NCBI GenBank assembly: GCA_013995675.1
Contig: VWRR01000001.1
Span: 744,001 to 808,000, forward strand
Length of the DNA stretch: 64,000 nucleotides
Source of the DNA: Cyanidiococcus yangmingshanensis
Lineage: Eukaryota > Rhodophyta > Bangiophyceae > Cyanidiales > Cyanidiaceae
Reading direction: 5' to 3'
Shown: in pieces, positions 19,790 to 28,967 of the stretch
Position numbering within the stretch: the stretch's first letter is position 1
Layout: every line of letters starts with the position of its first letter
Translations under genes and position numbers: made by a program
Notes under the pieces: generated by a model
Told to the model about the DNA's origin: nothing
The model's database searches: none
What the model saw: the letters and a program-made list of their open reading frames with translations, nothing else

Positions 19790-21517
19790 ATGGCATCCTC
19801 AGCGAGAGCAAGTTCTAAAGCGTGGTCCAAGTTAAAGAAACATGCAATGGAAGAGATTTCCGAGGTGCATCTCGCAGAACTTTTGCGGGATGAGCGCCGA
19901 TGTGCTGCGTTTCGGGCGACGCTCGGCGACCTGGTTTATGACTACGCTCGACAGCGTGCGACTCCCGAGACGCTTTCGCTTCTGGTGCAGCTTGCTGACG
20001 AGCACGGACTTGCGCAAAAGATTGAGAAAATGTTTCGTGGTGAACCGATCAATTTGACGGAAGATCGCGCCGTCTTGCACGTGGCGCTTCGAGCACCTCG
20101 AGATGAGACCGTATGGCCGAAACAGGTGCGTCTGCCGGAAACAGCTTTGGCGCAGGTTCACGCTGTGCTCGCTGATATAGAGCGGTTTAGTGGACGTGTA
20201 CGCAGCGGTCGTGACTGGACTGGTGCCACTGGAAAACCGCTGACAGACGTTGTGAGCATCGGTATCGGTGGTAGCTACTTGGGGCCCGAGTTTGTCTACG
20301 AGGCGCTGCGAACCGATCCGAGAGCCTCAGCGGCCGCCAAGGGCCGGCGTTTGCGGTTTCTCGCCAACGTGGATCCGATTGATGTCCATCGAGCACTTGA
20401 GGGCCTTTGTCCTGAGACGACGCTCGTTGTTGTCGTCAGCAAGACCTTCACGACCGCAGAGACGATGCTGAATGCACGCACATTGAAACACTGGATCGTG
20501 AGTGCTCTGGGCGATGCAGCGGTCTCGAAGCACATGGTCGCAGTAAGTACCAACACCGAAGCGGTGTCTGCTTTCGGGATCGATCCCCAGCAAGGCATGT
20601 TCCGATTTTGGGATTGGGTTGGTGGTCGTTTCTCCGTATGTAGTGCTGTCGGCCTTGTTCCACTTTCACTCCAGTATGGTTTCGATGTAATGCGTGAATT
20701 TCTTCAGGGAGCACATGAAATTGATAAGCACTTTGCAATGGAACGAGACTGGCGGAAGAATATTCCAGTGCTCATGGGGCTTTTCGGGGTCTGGAATGCT
20801 TCCTTCCTTGGTCACGATACCCGCGCCCTGCTTCCGTATAGTCAAGCTCTACTCCGCTTCGCGCCTCATATTCAGCAAGTCGATATGGAAAGTAACGGCA
20901 AAGGCGTTGATATTCATGGTGGGCCGCTGCTTGATCCTAACGCAACTGGGGTAGTTAATTTTGGTGAACCTGGCACGAACGGACAACATTCATTTTACCA
21001 GCTCATGCACCAGGGACGCGTTGTGCCGGCAGATTTCATCGGCTTTCGACGTTCGCAAGCTCCGATTGAGTTAGAGGGTGAAGTTGTCTCCAACCACGAT
21101 GAGCTCATGAGCAACTTCTTCGCGCAGCCCGATGCCTTGGCCATCGGCAAGACGCGTGAGGAGCTGCTCGCTGAGGGTGTGCCCCCCGAATTGGTGAACC
21201 ACAAAACTTTTCCCGGGAATAGACCTTCGAGCAGCTTACTCTGTGATTGCCTTGACGCACGCACGGTTGGGCGACTGCTGGCCCTGTATGAGCACCGCAC
21301 CGCCGTTGAAGGCTTCATCTGGAACCTGAATAGTTTCGACCAGTGGGGAGTGGAACTCGGAAAAATCCTCGCGAAACGCGTACGGAACGAGATGGCACAA
21401 AGGCGCAAAACGACGACTAAGGAACAAGGAGTCCGGACAAGCGCTGCCGAGTGGAACGCGAGCACACGTTTCCTCCTAGACTCATATTTCGATCCTATGT
21501 CCAGTGCTGGGCATTGA
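19790..21517 (+). CDS. GPI: Glucose-6-phosphate isomerase
   Basis: 575 residues, complete. Interconverts glucose 6-phosphate and fructose 6-phosphate in glycolysis and starch/floridoside metabolism. Both family signatures are present: [14 protein letters not shown] and [18 protein letters not shown]. The sugar-phosphate loops [18 protein letters not shown] and [13 protein letters not shown] are present, as is the active-site region [11 protein letters not shown]. The start is at ATG 19790 ([20 protein letters not shown]); the longer frame begins with TTG. The short N-terminus lacks a clear transit peptide, which favours a cytosolic enzyme, although the first 20 residues are Ser/Ala/Lys-rich. 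No frame breaks. Confidence 0.96.
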   Translation: MASSARASSKAWSKLKKHAMEEISEVHLAELLRDERRCAAFRATLGDLVYDYARQRATPETLSLLVQLADEHGLAQKIEKMFRGEPINLTEDRAVLHVALRAPRDETVWPKQVRLPETALAQVHAVLADIERFSGRVRSGRDWTGATGKPLTDVVSIGIGGSYLGPEFVYEALRTDPRASAAAKGRRLRFLANVDPIDVHRALEGLCPETTLVVVVSKTFTTAETMLNARTLKHWIVSALGDAAVSKHMVAVSTNTEAVSAFGIDPQQGMFRFWDWVGGRFSVCSAVGLVPLSLQYGFDVMREFLQGAHEIDKHFAMERDWRKNIPVLMGLFGVWNASFLGHDTRALLPYSQALLRFAPHIQQVDMESNGKGVDIHGGPLLDPNATGVVNFGEPGTNGQHSFYQLMHQGRVVPADFIGFRRSQAPIELEGEVVSNHDELMSNFFAQPDALAIGKTREELLAEGVPPELVNHKTFPGNRPSSSLLCDCLDARTVGRLLALYEHRTAVEGFIWNLNSFDQWGVELGKILAKRVRNEMAQRRKTTTKEQGVRTSAAEWNASTRFLLDSYFDPMSSAGH

Positions 21518-21955
21518 AGCTTCTCCACCGTGCTGTCGGAATCGAGCGGTGGCTTGGGTCTGCAACCGGCACCCAGTCTGGTTGGCGCCTCTGAGGCATT
21601 CCGAAAATGGCGTAAAGCGATGATATAACGTTCTAGAAGAAGTTGCTACCTGTCACCTTTTATGAAGATATCGCGGAGGAATCGCGATGCCGCGCTGCTC
21701 GGCGGAACTTGAGTACGCTTCCTCCACCTCAACGGCAGAGCACAGCGCAGCCATCGTCTCCTTTCCGCGAGTAAAGCAGCGGTCGCGGCCTTCTTTTCGA
21801 GGCAATCATTCGCTTCCGCTTGGATGGTGTCCGACAAAAGAACGCCAGGTTTCCCAAACGGAGGCCACCGGTTTATGCAGGGCACTACCTGCGGACGACG
21901 CCTCGGCCAGAGAGATCGCAGATAAACTGGGTATCGTCTGCGAAGCGATGTCCCT
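21518..21955. other. Spacer between convergent GPI and DUF547 genes
   Basis: About 440 bp between the two 3' ends. A minus-strand frame overlapping the DUF547 end (21646-22299) is one base out of phase with it; its Ala/Glu/Lys-rich tail could be a shifted C-terminus, but there is no homology to decide. Confidence 0.35.
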
Positions 21956-23485
21956 CTAGGTGCTCTGTGCCGGGACCTGGTCGCCTTCCACAATCCCGAT
22001 TCGCGCATCGAAAGGCATGTATTGGAGCATTCGCGTATTCGGAATGGCAGCAGCCACGCGTCGACAAGGGAAGCAGTGCGGTGTTGGTTCCTCTTCCGGA
22101 TCTCCACGACGATGCGCGGTTTCTCTCGAGCCTGCACCGGCCTGCACAAGGCGTTCCCGGAGACTCTTCTCTGCCGAAGAGTCCTCAGGCAGATGCGCTT
22201 GAATCCATCGTAAGACTCCGATGTCATCATCCTCGGCGGGAGCGAAATCTTCTCGAAACCATTCAAAGAGCCGGGACACTTGCACTGCCTGTTTGACATT
22301 CACAGGGACGTAGACATAATACGGATTCAAAAGAAAAGCTTTGGTTGCCGAGTCAAAATCGCTCTCCCATTGCATGAGATGGATGGTGCGAGGCGGGGCA
22401 CTCGAGCGCGCTCCCCAATTCAGAACGAAATGGATGCGTGGATCACAGACCGTCAACGCCAGTGGAGCGAAACGACTCTTGTCATTGTTGCGGGGCTGCT
22501 GGACCTGCTGCTGGCACCCTGAGCGAATCACCTGGTCACGCAACTCTGAGAGCGTCAAAAGCTCACCGCTGAAGATCAGTCGCGTGCGACGTAGCAGATC
22601 GGTTGCGTCCGGAAAACGAGAGGCAGTTTTGGGTGCACGCATTGCGAGCTGTTGGATAACCGCCTGAATGACCATACAGTTGAATATGTTGCAGTAAAAT
22701 CCCAGCTTCTGACCGTACTCCCCCAGTGAATCGTCTGGACGCCGACACCACGCCAGCAGGGTGGCCGTCGCGAGCCATTCCGCAAACGCTGGATGCGCAT
22801 ACACCGCCTCGTAACGCATACCCGCCCTCTCCTGCCCGTCTCCAGGTTGCATCACTGATAGAAGAGTGTCCAGAATGCGTTCGAGCTGAAGCGCCAACGT
22901 GCGTGCCGGCAGCCGTGCACTCCGCCGAAGCGACTCTGGCAACCGCAGAAGCGTGTTCAGTGCCTGCTCATTCTCGTTCTGCATCAAGTATGCTATGGCA
23001 TAGTCTGGAGCTTTGGCGACGTCGGTGAGACCGGGACGACTCGTACGAGCGCTGCTCTCCGCATCCGTCGGCGAGCGGGTTGGTGACGCAATCAGAACCC
23101 CGTAATGGACGAGCCGTTGAAGGGTCTGTTCCAAGTCACCGCTCGAAGTGCCCTGATCGCCTCCTCCGGAAACGCCACTCGATTCCCGTATCGGTGATGA
23201 AAATGATGTCTGCAAGGCGTCGCTACTCGCGCTGTGATCCTCCAGCCAGTCTGTCTCCTGACGCAACCAGGCCTCGATCTGCGCGCGAGGAATCCAAGTC
23301 TGACCTTTTTTACGCAAAGTTGTGGCACTGCGCTGAAAACTTGGCAACGACTGACGAACGCCACCAAGGTTCCCAAACAAAAGCCCAAAAACAGCGGCGT
23401 GGAGACGCACCAGTCCCTCCGATAGGACCGTCTCGTTGGTTGTCTTCCAAGTCGGCTTGGTCGGCGTTCGGTTTGCTCCGTTCAT
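21956..23485 (-). CDS. DUF547-domain protein
   Basis: 509 residues from ATG 23485. Residues about 20-150 (VRLHAAVFGLLFGNLGGVRQ; WIPRAQIEAWLRQETDWLED; LVHYGVLI) resemble the winged-helix DEP-like region that often precedes DUF547 in eukaryotes, with a Ser/Gly-rich insert. The DUF547 core includes LGFYCNIFNCMVIQAVIQQL, GELLTLSELRDQVIRSG, then LTVCDPRIHFVLNWGARSSA with PPRTIHLM. It ends with FDSATKAFLLNPYYVYVPVN and VSRLFEWFREDFAPAEDD. The DPRxHFxLxxGAxSxPP motif is diagnostic. The fold resembles cysteine-protease-like transglutaminases, but the function in plants and algae is unknown. Plant proteins sometimes add a glutaredoxin; none is seen here. Confidence 0.82.
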   Translation of the reverse strand: MNGANRTPTKPTWKTTNETVLSEGLVRLHAAVFGLLFGNLGGVRQSLPSFQRSATTLRKKGQTWIPRAQIEAWLRQETDWLEDHSASSDALQTSFSSPIRESSGVSGGGDQGTSSGDLEQTLQRLVHYGVLIASPTRSPTDAESSARTSRPGLTDVAKAPDYAIAYLMQNENEQALNTLLRLPESLRRSARLPARTLALQLERILDTLLSVMQPGDGQERAGMRYEAVYAHPAFAEWLATATLLAWCRRPDDSLGEYGQKLGFYCNIFNCMVIQAVIQQLAMRAPKTASRFPDATDLLRRTRLIFSGELLTLSELRDQVIRSGCQQQVQQPRNNDKSRFAPLALTVCDPRIHFVLNWGARSSAPPRTIHLMQWESDFDSATKAFLLNPYYVYVPVNVKQAVQVSRLFEWFREDFAPAEDDDIGVLRWIQAHLPEDSSAEKSLRERLVQAGAGSRETAHRRGDPEEEPTPHCFPCRRVAAAIPNTRMLQYMPFDARIGIVEGDQVPAQST

Positions 23486-24303
23486 CGCTTCGACACCAAC
23501 AACGCTCGAAGAAGCTTCTTTAAACGACGTAACTCAAACGTGAAATGAGAAGATGAATCGGTCGAACGACGTCTTACCCAAGAACTGACACCAAAGACGA
23601 ACAAGAGGTAACGATGACAATCAGATTTGAAGAGAAAACGAACTTTTGAGAAGGCGGCGCCATGGTGCTCGCAGCACCGACGACGAAACGGAAAACGATC
23701 GCCGATCGGATTGATTTTCGATCGACCGCGATCCGAAGCATGCAGATCGGGACACGTCATCGCCGCTGCATGCGTGTGCATGGATCGTCCATCCATGCGC
23801 GAGCGACGAGTTTGTTTCAATCAGATCGGATTCGCGTACTGTATGCATGCATGTGGGCAGTATCGTGCAGTCTCCGCGCTGCGTGTTATCGAATGCGTGA
23901 CCGACAGATACCCAGACGATTCTCGATGTTGGAGTCGATCGCGTTGATTTGCCTCCCGCCAGGCGAGAGAACCAAGACAAGTTCTTGATTTTTGTTGATG
24001 GTGTTGGTGCATCAAGCGGTATGTTGCTTTGTTTCCCATCCAAGTTACGCGTTTCGATACAGGCCATTGTTTCCGTAAAATCCAAAAAAACAATATCCAA
24101 CAGTGATATGCATATCGTGTTCCGGTTGATTTTCGATCGCCGCCGTCTATGAATACGCTTGAAAGGCTGCTGCCGCTACTGCTGCTGCAAAACCAGTCGT
24201 AACCGTGATGGGCGTTGTTCTTCTCGTCCTCTTCTTGAACGTTCCCGGGTGATCTTCGAGAGACTGGTGCGATTGAGTCGCCTCTGCTCGCGGTCCAGGT
24301 ATC
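23486..24303. other. Intergenic region
   Basis: About 820 bp between DUF547 (minus) and the zinc-finger gene (minus). Overlapping frames on both strands (23621-24100 minus, 23627-23988 plus) show no recognisable protein. The part near 23486 should hold the DUF547 promoter. A short CTGCTGC-rich run lies near 24166-24189. Confidence 0.4.
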
Positions 24304-24948
24304 TTAAGGTTCCTCGCCAAGCCACTCCTGTTCGTATGCATGGAGCACGGCACGATCTCCCTCTCCAGGGAACATGCGACCCGTGCCCTCGCAATGGTTA
24401 CAGGGAACGTAACCACTGTGGCCACAGACACGACAGGGCATCATGCCGCCCGGACTCTTCTCATTGGGCAGGGAACCGAATGCGAAACAGCAGCCGCAGA
24501 CCAGTTTACCTCGGCCCGAGCAGTAAGGACACTGTTTTCGTTCTCGTGCACGAGACTGCAAAAGTTCGAGTGTGACCAGCGTGCCTAGGACCCCCACACT
24601 ACCGCCAGCAAACGCTGACGCGAGCTCCTGGACGCCAATCGCGAGGACCGCTCGGCACCAGAGCGAGCCCGACGGTCGTTGACTTGCATGCCGTTGGCCC
24701 TGAAAACAACGCCACTCCTTCTCAAACCAAACGCGCCTGTACAAGCCACGGCTGCAAACAGAGCTCGTGCAGGCGTGTTGACGATACGCGAACAGTGAAC
24801 CTGACCAGTAAGCGGTTGGGTGGAAGAGCACTACTGACGCTCTGTGCCTAGAACCAACGAACCGCCATGCGTTTCCTGAAAAACTTACTAGCCATTTCTG
24901 GTTCAGTGCGGCCGTGAGAAACACGCCAACCGACAGCAAAGAAGACAA
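24304..24948 (-). CDS. DnaJ-type zinc-finger plastid protein (BSD2/ORANGE-like), start uncertain
   Basis: The C-terminal third has four Cys-x-x-Cys pairs of the DnaJ zinc-finger type: CPYCSGRGKLVCGCC, CRVCGHSGYVPCNHCEGTGR. Ahead of them is a hydrophobic stretch (AFAGGSVGVLGTLVTLELL), and before that a Ser/Arg/His-rich segment like a transit peptide. Such J-domain-less proteins act as plastid chaperones in Rubisco, photosystem or carotenoid-enzyme assembly. The frame opens only with TTG at 24948 and has no in-frame ATG before the finger. An ATG at 24895 in another frame is followed within 7 nt by GTAAGT (24888-24883), a strong 5' splice-site motif, so a small first exon is possible. The exact start and N-terminus are unresolved. 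Confidence 0.7.
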   Translation of the reverse strand: MSSLLSVGVFLTAALNQKWLVSFSGNAWRFVGSRHRASVVLFHPTAYWSGSLFAYRQHACTSSVCSRGLYRRVWFEKEWRCFQGQRHASQRPSGSLWCRAVLAIGVQELASAFAGGSVGVLGTLVTLELLQSRARERKQCPYCSGRGKLVCGCCFAFGSLPNEKSPGGMMPCRVCGHSGYVPCNHCEGTGRMFPGEGDRAVLHAYEQEWLGEEP

Positions 24949-25180
24949 CGCGCAGTGTTTCGTCTCGCGCGGTTAGACAGTCCCTGGGTTAGACGAGTGG
25001 CCGAAACACAAGCCGTGGTTGAAACAGCGCTGGAATCTGGCCCTTCTCAAACGAGTTCTGTAGCGCTGCTTCACGGTGTTGGCCGTTCTCGTACCGCGAC
25101 CCCAGAACGAACGTGGCTTTGACGTGTACTCGCTCGAATAATTCCATTGCGGATATGATCAAGTCGCTTTTTCGAAACCG

Positions 25181-25627
25181 ATGAGTGTGCAAGACTTTAC
25201 AGAGACGAGTCATGTGACGCGACCGGAGAGCGTGCGTCAGCAGCGCTTTTTCAAACCACTTCTTCCAGAGAGATGCCGATTTTGGCAGTGGTTCTGGTTC
25301 CATTCTTCTACAGCCAACGAGTTTGGCATTGGTCGGGACATTTTGGCTCTGGAGCGAACCTTTTTGGCGCTTGTCCGGACGAGTGTGACTGCGTCTTCGT
25401 TAGGCGTTGCGATTGCGAGCCTGCTTGAGACGCGAACGGCGCGAATCATTGGCACCCTTTTGGTTGCACTCGGCGAAGTTTGCGTTGTCGTGGGGATCTG
25501 GAGGTACGCAACACAGAGCGCTGCGCTAGAGCAACGAAACTTTGCACCAGATACGGTGCTGCCCTGGTTTATCGTGGTCTTTCTCGGCACTGCTCTCGCT
25601 TTGGCGATTGTGGTTATCTTCAAGTGA
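25181..25627 (+). CDS. DUF202-family small membrane protein
   Basis: 148 residues from ATG 25181. After ~45 residues comes the DUF202 hallmark ILALERTFLALVRTSVTASS, corresponding to the family's LAxERTxLAWxRT motif. Three transmembrane helices are predicted: TASSLGVAIASLLE, ARIIGTLLVALGEVCVVVGI with WRYATQSAALEQ, and WFIVVFLGTALALAIVVIF at the extreme C-terminus. DUF202 proteins are the single-domain relatives of the Vtc1 subunit of the vacuolar polyphosphate polymerase complex; others are bacterial membrane proteins of unknown role. Without an SPX or polymerase neighbour, a VTC role here is only a possibility. Confidence 0.82.
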   Translation: MSVQDFTETSHVTRPESVRQQRFFKPLLPERCRFWQWFWFHSSTANEFGIGRDILALERTFLALVRTSVTASSLGVAIASLLETRTARIIGTLLVALGEVCVVVGIWRYATQSAALEQRNFAPDTVLPWFIVVFLGTALALAIVVIFK

Positions 25628-26681
25628 AATGCTGCTGCTTTGCACACTTCACGTGCTCAATAACAGGCGACCACACCAGTATTTGATGGTCGCTGGAGGA
25701 TCGCAGAGACGGTATCGCGAAACACGGGGATCATCAGTTGACTATAGTATCGCCTCGTTGAGTCTGCGGAAACAAAACTCGCTTCTGCTTGAACGTTGAG
25801 GCGCCGTTGCAGAGTCGAAACCTGCTCAGACTATGCCATTCGTCTGCCCAGCTGGTAAGTGTGCCCTGGAGTCAACTCGTTCGTGATGCGATAGCGCTCG
25901 TGAAAGCTTCTGAGCAGCAATCTCACTGGTACAGACTCGTCTGGCATTCACGCGCTGGACTGGCGAACCGGCTTAAGAGAAAGAACGGGTCTAGGCATGA
26001 TTGCCTTTGTGCGAACTGTCGAGCACTCGTTGAAACCATGGTCGCTGGACTGGTTGCCAGGCCATAGCGCGCCCTATCCCTCGTATCCGCGATAGTAGCT
26101 AGAATGCGTCTCGTTGACTCGTCTCGGTCTTGTAACAACCGATTAAGTTCTTCAAAGACACGCTCAAGGCCAATGGAGCGTGCACGAGCAGGAAAAAGCC
26201 ATGCAGCCACAAGCGTCGCTGAGATGCAGTTTGCACCTTGGTCCGCATGGCCTGAAAACGGAAGCTTCAGCACAAAAAAGTGCTATCACCTGGTTGTCCC
26301 TACCGAAACGCTCCTTTGAATACCACTAACATGCACCTGATACTTCAGATTCCTACCCAGTCCCATATCTCGTCTCAAGCGAGAAGACCTTCACCCACTC
26401 GGTGGCGTCTACGCAAACTGCCGCGAGGAAACACCACAAAGTGCTGCAACCGATACCGCGCTGCTTGGGAAAGAACCAGCGCGGCAAGTGCGAGGTTCGA
26501 GACCTATCACTGATCGGAACAGCCAGCACACACACTTTCAGTGTGATAAAATTGGATACTCATATCTCTTTACCGTGAATCAGGAAGAACAAACCGACTT
26601 GGATTTGTTCTTCTCCACAGCGAGGTCGAATGGGGAGCCACCGACGCCACCACCATTTCGCAAGCGCAGGCACGACCTCGT
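25628..26681. other. Intergenic region
   Basis: About 1.05 kb. A 116-codon minus frame (25923-26273) contains RSIGLERVFEELNRLLQDRD, which looks moderately protein-like. It starts only with GTG and has no known domain. No other signal was seen; the promoter of the next gene should lie at the 3' end. Confidence 0.35.
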
Positions 26682-28436
26682 ATGTACAGAACGTCAGAGG
26701 ACTTGTGCGAGGAGCGACTTGCGCATGGTTCTGCGTACTCATCCCATAGACTTTGTTTCCTATGGACGAGCAGCGTGCTCAGAATCGCGCTGAAAGGATG
26801 CCGCCCAGTGCCGGTCGATCGACCGAGGGACGACGACACCGACAAAGACGACCACCAGTGGGGTCTCGAACAACAGCCTCTGCTCGCGGGTCTACGTCAC
26901 GAGGGTTTCTCCGAGGAACTGACTTTGAGGAAGACCACTTTGCGGTCACGGGTTCGCAGGTCAACTGAGCCAACCTCAGCGTCGCAGCGTCCACACAAAG
27001 ACTCAACTCTGCAGGGAGACATGGTGAAAACGAAGCCGTCCACGTCCGGCGGCTTCGCTCACGCAGCCGAGCAGCACCCCTCGTTGGCTTCGAGTGCTGG
27101 GCGTCTCCAGGCCCACTACGAACCATCAGGCGCAAAGGAACTGTATGCACTACGAGCAGAGGTGGCGAGACTTCGCCTGCGCTGTGAAGAGCTGGAGGTG
27201 GAGCTTGCTCGAGTCCGCCTGCAAACACCTCATGGTGCACCGACTGGTGTACCCGTGTCCGCTGATCACTCGGCATCCGAGCCGAGTCTAGAGGTCAAGT
27301 CTGCTGCAGTTGAACCCGCAAATGCAGAGACCTTATCGATGACTGCGAGACGAGCATCTCAGGCGTCGAGGCGGACACCACCGATCGAACGTCGTCCTGG
27401 GGAATCAGTGGCGGACTGGTCTGCATCCGATATTGTCCTTGACTGGGCGGATGAAATGGAGACCACAGAGCCTCAGGCTGATCATCCTGGGCAGCGTCAA
27501 CCGTCATGGGAGAATAGGGCAGCTTTGCGAGCAGCTCAAGGTTCTGCGACGACACGTACCGGCACAGGCGTAGGGGTGAGCTCACAAAAGGTGCTCACCT
27601 CGCCTGAGCGACCCCGATCAAAGCATTCGATGAATGTCTCATCGGCTGGAGAGAAAATAGCTGGCAGAATCATGCAAGAGCATCGAGCGACTGTGCATGA
27701 AAGCGGCCCTTGTGGCCGCCAAACTGCAGCCGGACGACACCCAGCAGCCGAACCTGGTCTCTTTTCTCGGGTGAATCGACCGGCTAAGAAGAGCACAAAA
27801 CCTGGCTTGGAGACTGTATCTGCACCGATGGTGGTCTCGAAACCACCGACGTCTGCCTGGCTATTGGCGACCCGCTCGCGCGTCTCTGTCGAACGTCTCC
27901 GTGCGCTGCTTCCGTTACCTAAGAGGGAGCGAGCGCTCGAGCACGACCCAGTGGTGACGATATCCTTCAATGTCTCGCGCTGGAATGACGATCGGCTCAT
28001 TGACAAGGAGATGGTTCGCAGCCTGATTCAGCTTTGGCAGAAGCTTCCCTCACCTGCAGCCGATTCGGATGATACGACAGCATCACCAAGAGGAAAGGCA
28101 GCAGCGCCGTTTACGCACCTGTTGCTGAACAAGGAGGAGCTGGACGATCGACCGCTGGAACGCAGCGAAGTCTGGGCGCTCGCTGTGCCAGTCCTCACAG
28201 AGGCATGTCGGCATCCAACGCTACTCATCCTCCACGACTGCCAAGGACTGAATGACAAGTCCATGCAGGCAGCACGTTTCAACGTTGCGTATTTTGTGGA
28301 GGCGGTGGCCGCTGCTCAAGAACAGCTCGACACGGAAGCATCTAGTCCACCGAAACTCTTCCTGGTTCTGGAGGGCTACCCCGCGCATCGACGGCCAGTG
28401 CTTGGCGGCCACCAAGTTTATGCTGTAAACCTATAA
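26682..28436 (+). CDS. Hypothetical coiled-coil protein, 584 residues
   Basis: Not recognised. The frame is open for 584 codons from ATG 26682. Residues ~125-180 contain a coiled-coil segment (AKELYALRAEVARLRLRCEE, LEVELARVRLQ) beginning after a Ser/Thr/Lys/Pro-rich, probably disordered N-terminus. The middle is again low complexity, rich in Ser, Arg and Glu. The last ~190 residues look folded: DPVVTISFNVSRWNDDRLID, MVRSLIQLWQKL, THLLLNKEELDD, VWALAVPVLTEACRHPTLLI and a final LFLVLEGYPAHRRPVLGG. Starts at ATG 26811 or 27021 are possible alternatives that drop the odd N-terminus. The gene is complete and uninterrupted, so probably expressed. Confidence 0.6.
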   Translation: MYRTSEDLCEERLAHGSAYSSHRLCFLWTSSVLRIALKGCRPVPVDRPRDDDTDKDDHQWGLEQQPLLAGLRHEGFSEELTLRKTTLRSRVRRSTEPTSASQRPHKDSTLQGDMVKTKPSTSGGFAHAAEQHPSLASSAGRLQAHYEPSGAKELYALRAEVARLRLRCEELEVELARVRLQTPHGAPTGVPVSADHSASEPSLEVKSAAVEPANAETLSMTARRASQASRRTPPIERRPGESVADWSASDIVLDWADEMETTEPQADHPGQRQPSWENRAALRAAQGSATTRTGTGVGVSSQKVLTSPERPRSKHSMNVSSAGEKIAGRIMQEHRATVHESGPCGRQTAAGRHPAAEPGLFSRVNRPAKKSTKPGLETVSAPMVVSKPPTSAWLLATRSRVSVERLRALLPLPKRERALEHDPVVTISFNVSRWNDDRLIDKEMVRSLIQLWQKLPSPAADSDDTTASPRGKAAAPFTHLLLNKEELDDRPLERSEVWALAVPVLTEACRHPTLLILHDCQGLNDKSMQAARFNVAYFVEAVAAAQEQLDTEASSPPKLFLVLEGYPAHRRPVLGGHQVYAVNL

Positions 28437-28967
28437 AAGAATCCAGAAGCCAGGTCTCGTATATTGGGAACGACGACTTGACACCCATACGGACAACCCG
28501 GTTGAAAAACGCGTTCTAGATACGACCTGAACCTCATGATGAGCCGATGCGCGTCTGAGACACGAACGGGCGGATCACCAGTTATCGTGAGCGTAGAGGA
28601 CCCTTGATTCGTTCAATGGACGTTGTACCACAGTGCGAGTCTGGAGACTACAATCCAGATTGCTCACCTACCCTGATCGTGTGCGACAGCTTTCTTCAAA
28701 AGCACCTGCCCAGACAAGGCTATCGAGCCGAAGCGTCTGCGCTCGTCGTGTCTGTTTGTCACCAATTGGCTTTTCTATCGAATTTCAAGTCCGTTTCAGC
28801 GCTGTTATGAGCGACGATCATGCCGGTTGCGAAGTATCGGCAACTTGGACGCAAACAGCGACCCAGTCCGCCGACATTCCCGCAACTAGATCAACGTCCC
28901 TCAATGCGTGACGACTCGTGTTCTGCGCCGAGAAGAGCTGAGTCAATCAGTCGACCAGTCAGCAAGA
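28437..28967. other. Spacer between convergent genes
   Basis: About 530 bp between the hypothetical gene and the TFIIS stop. Only short frames are present (28604-28810, 28633-28911); no feature recognised. Confidence 0.4.
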
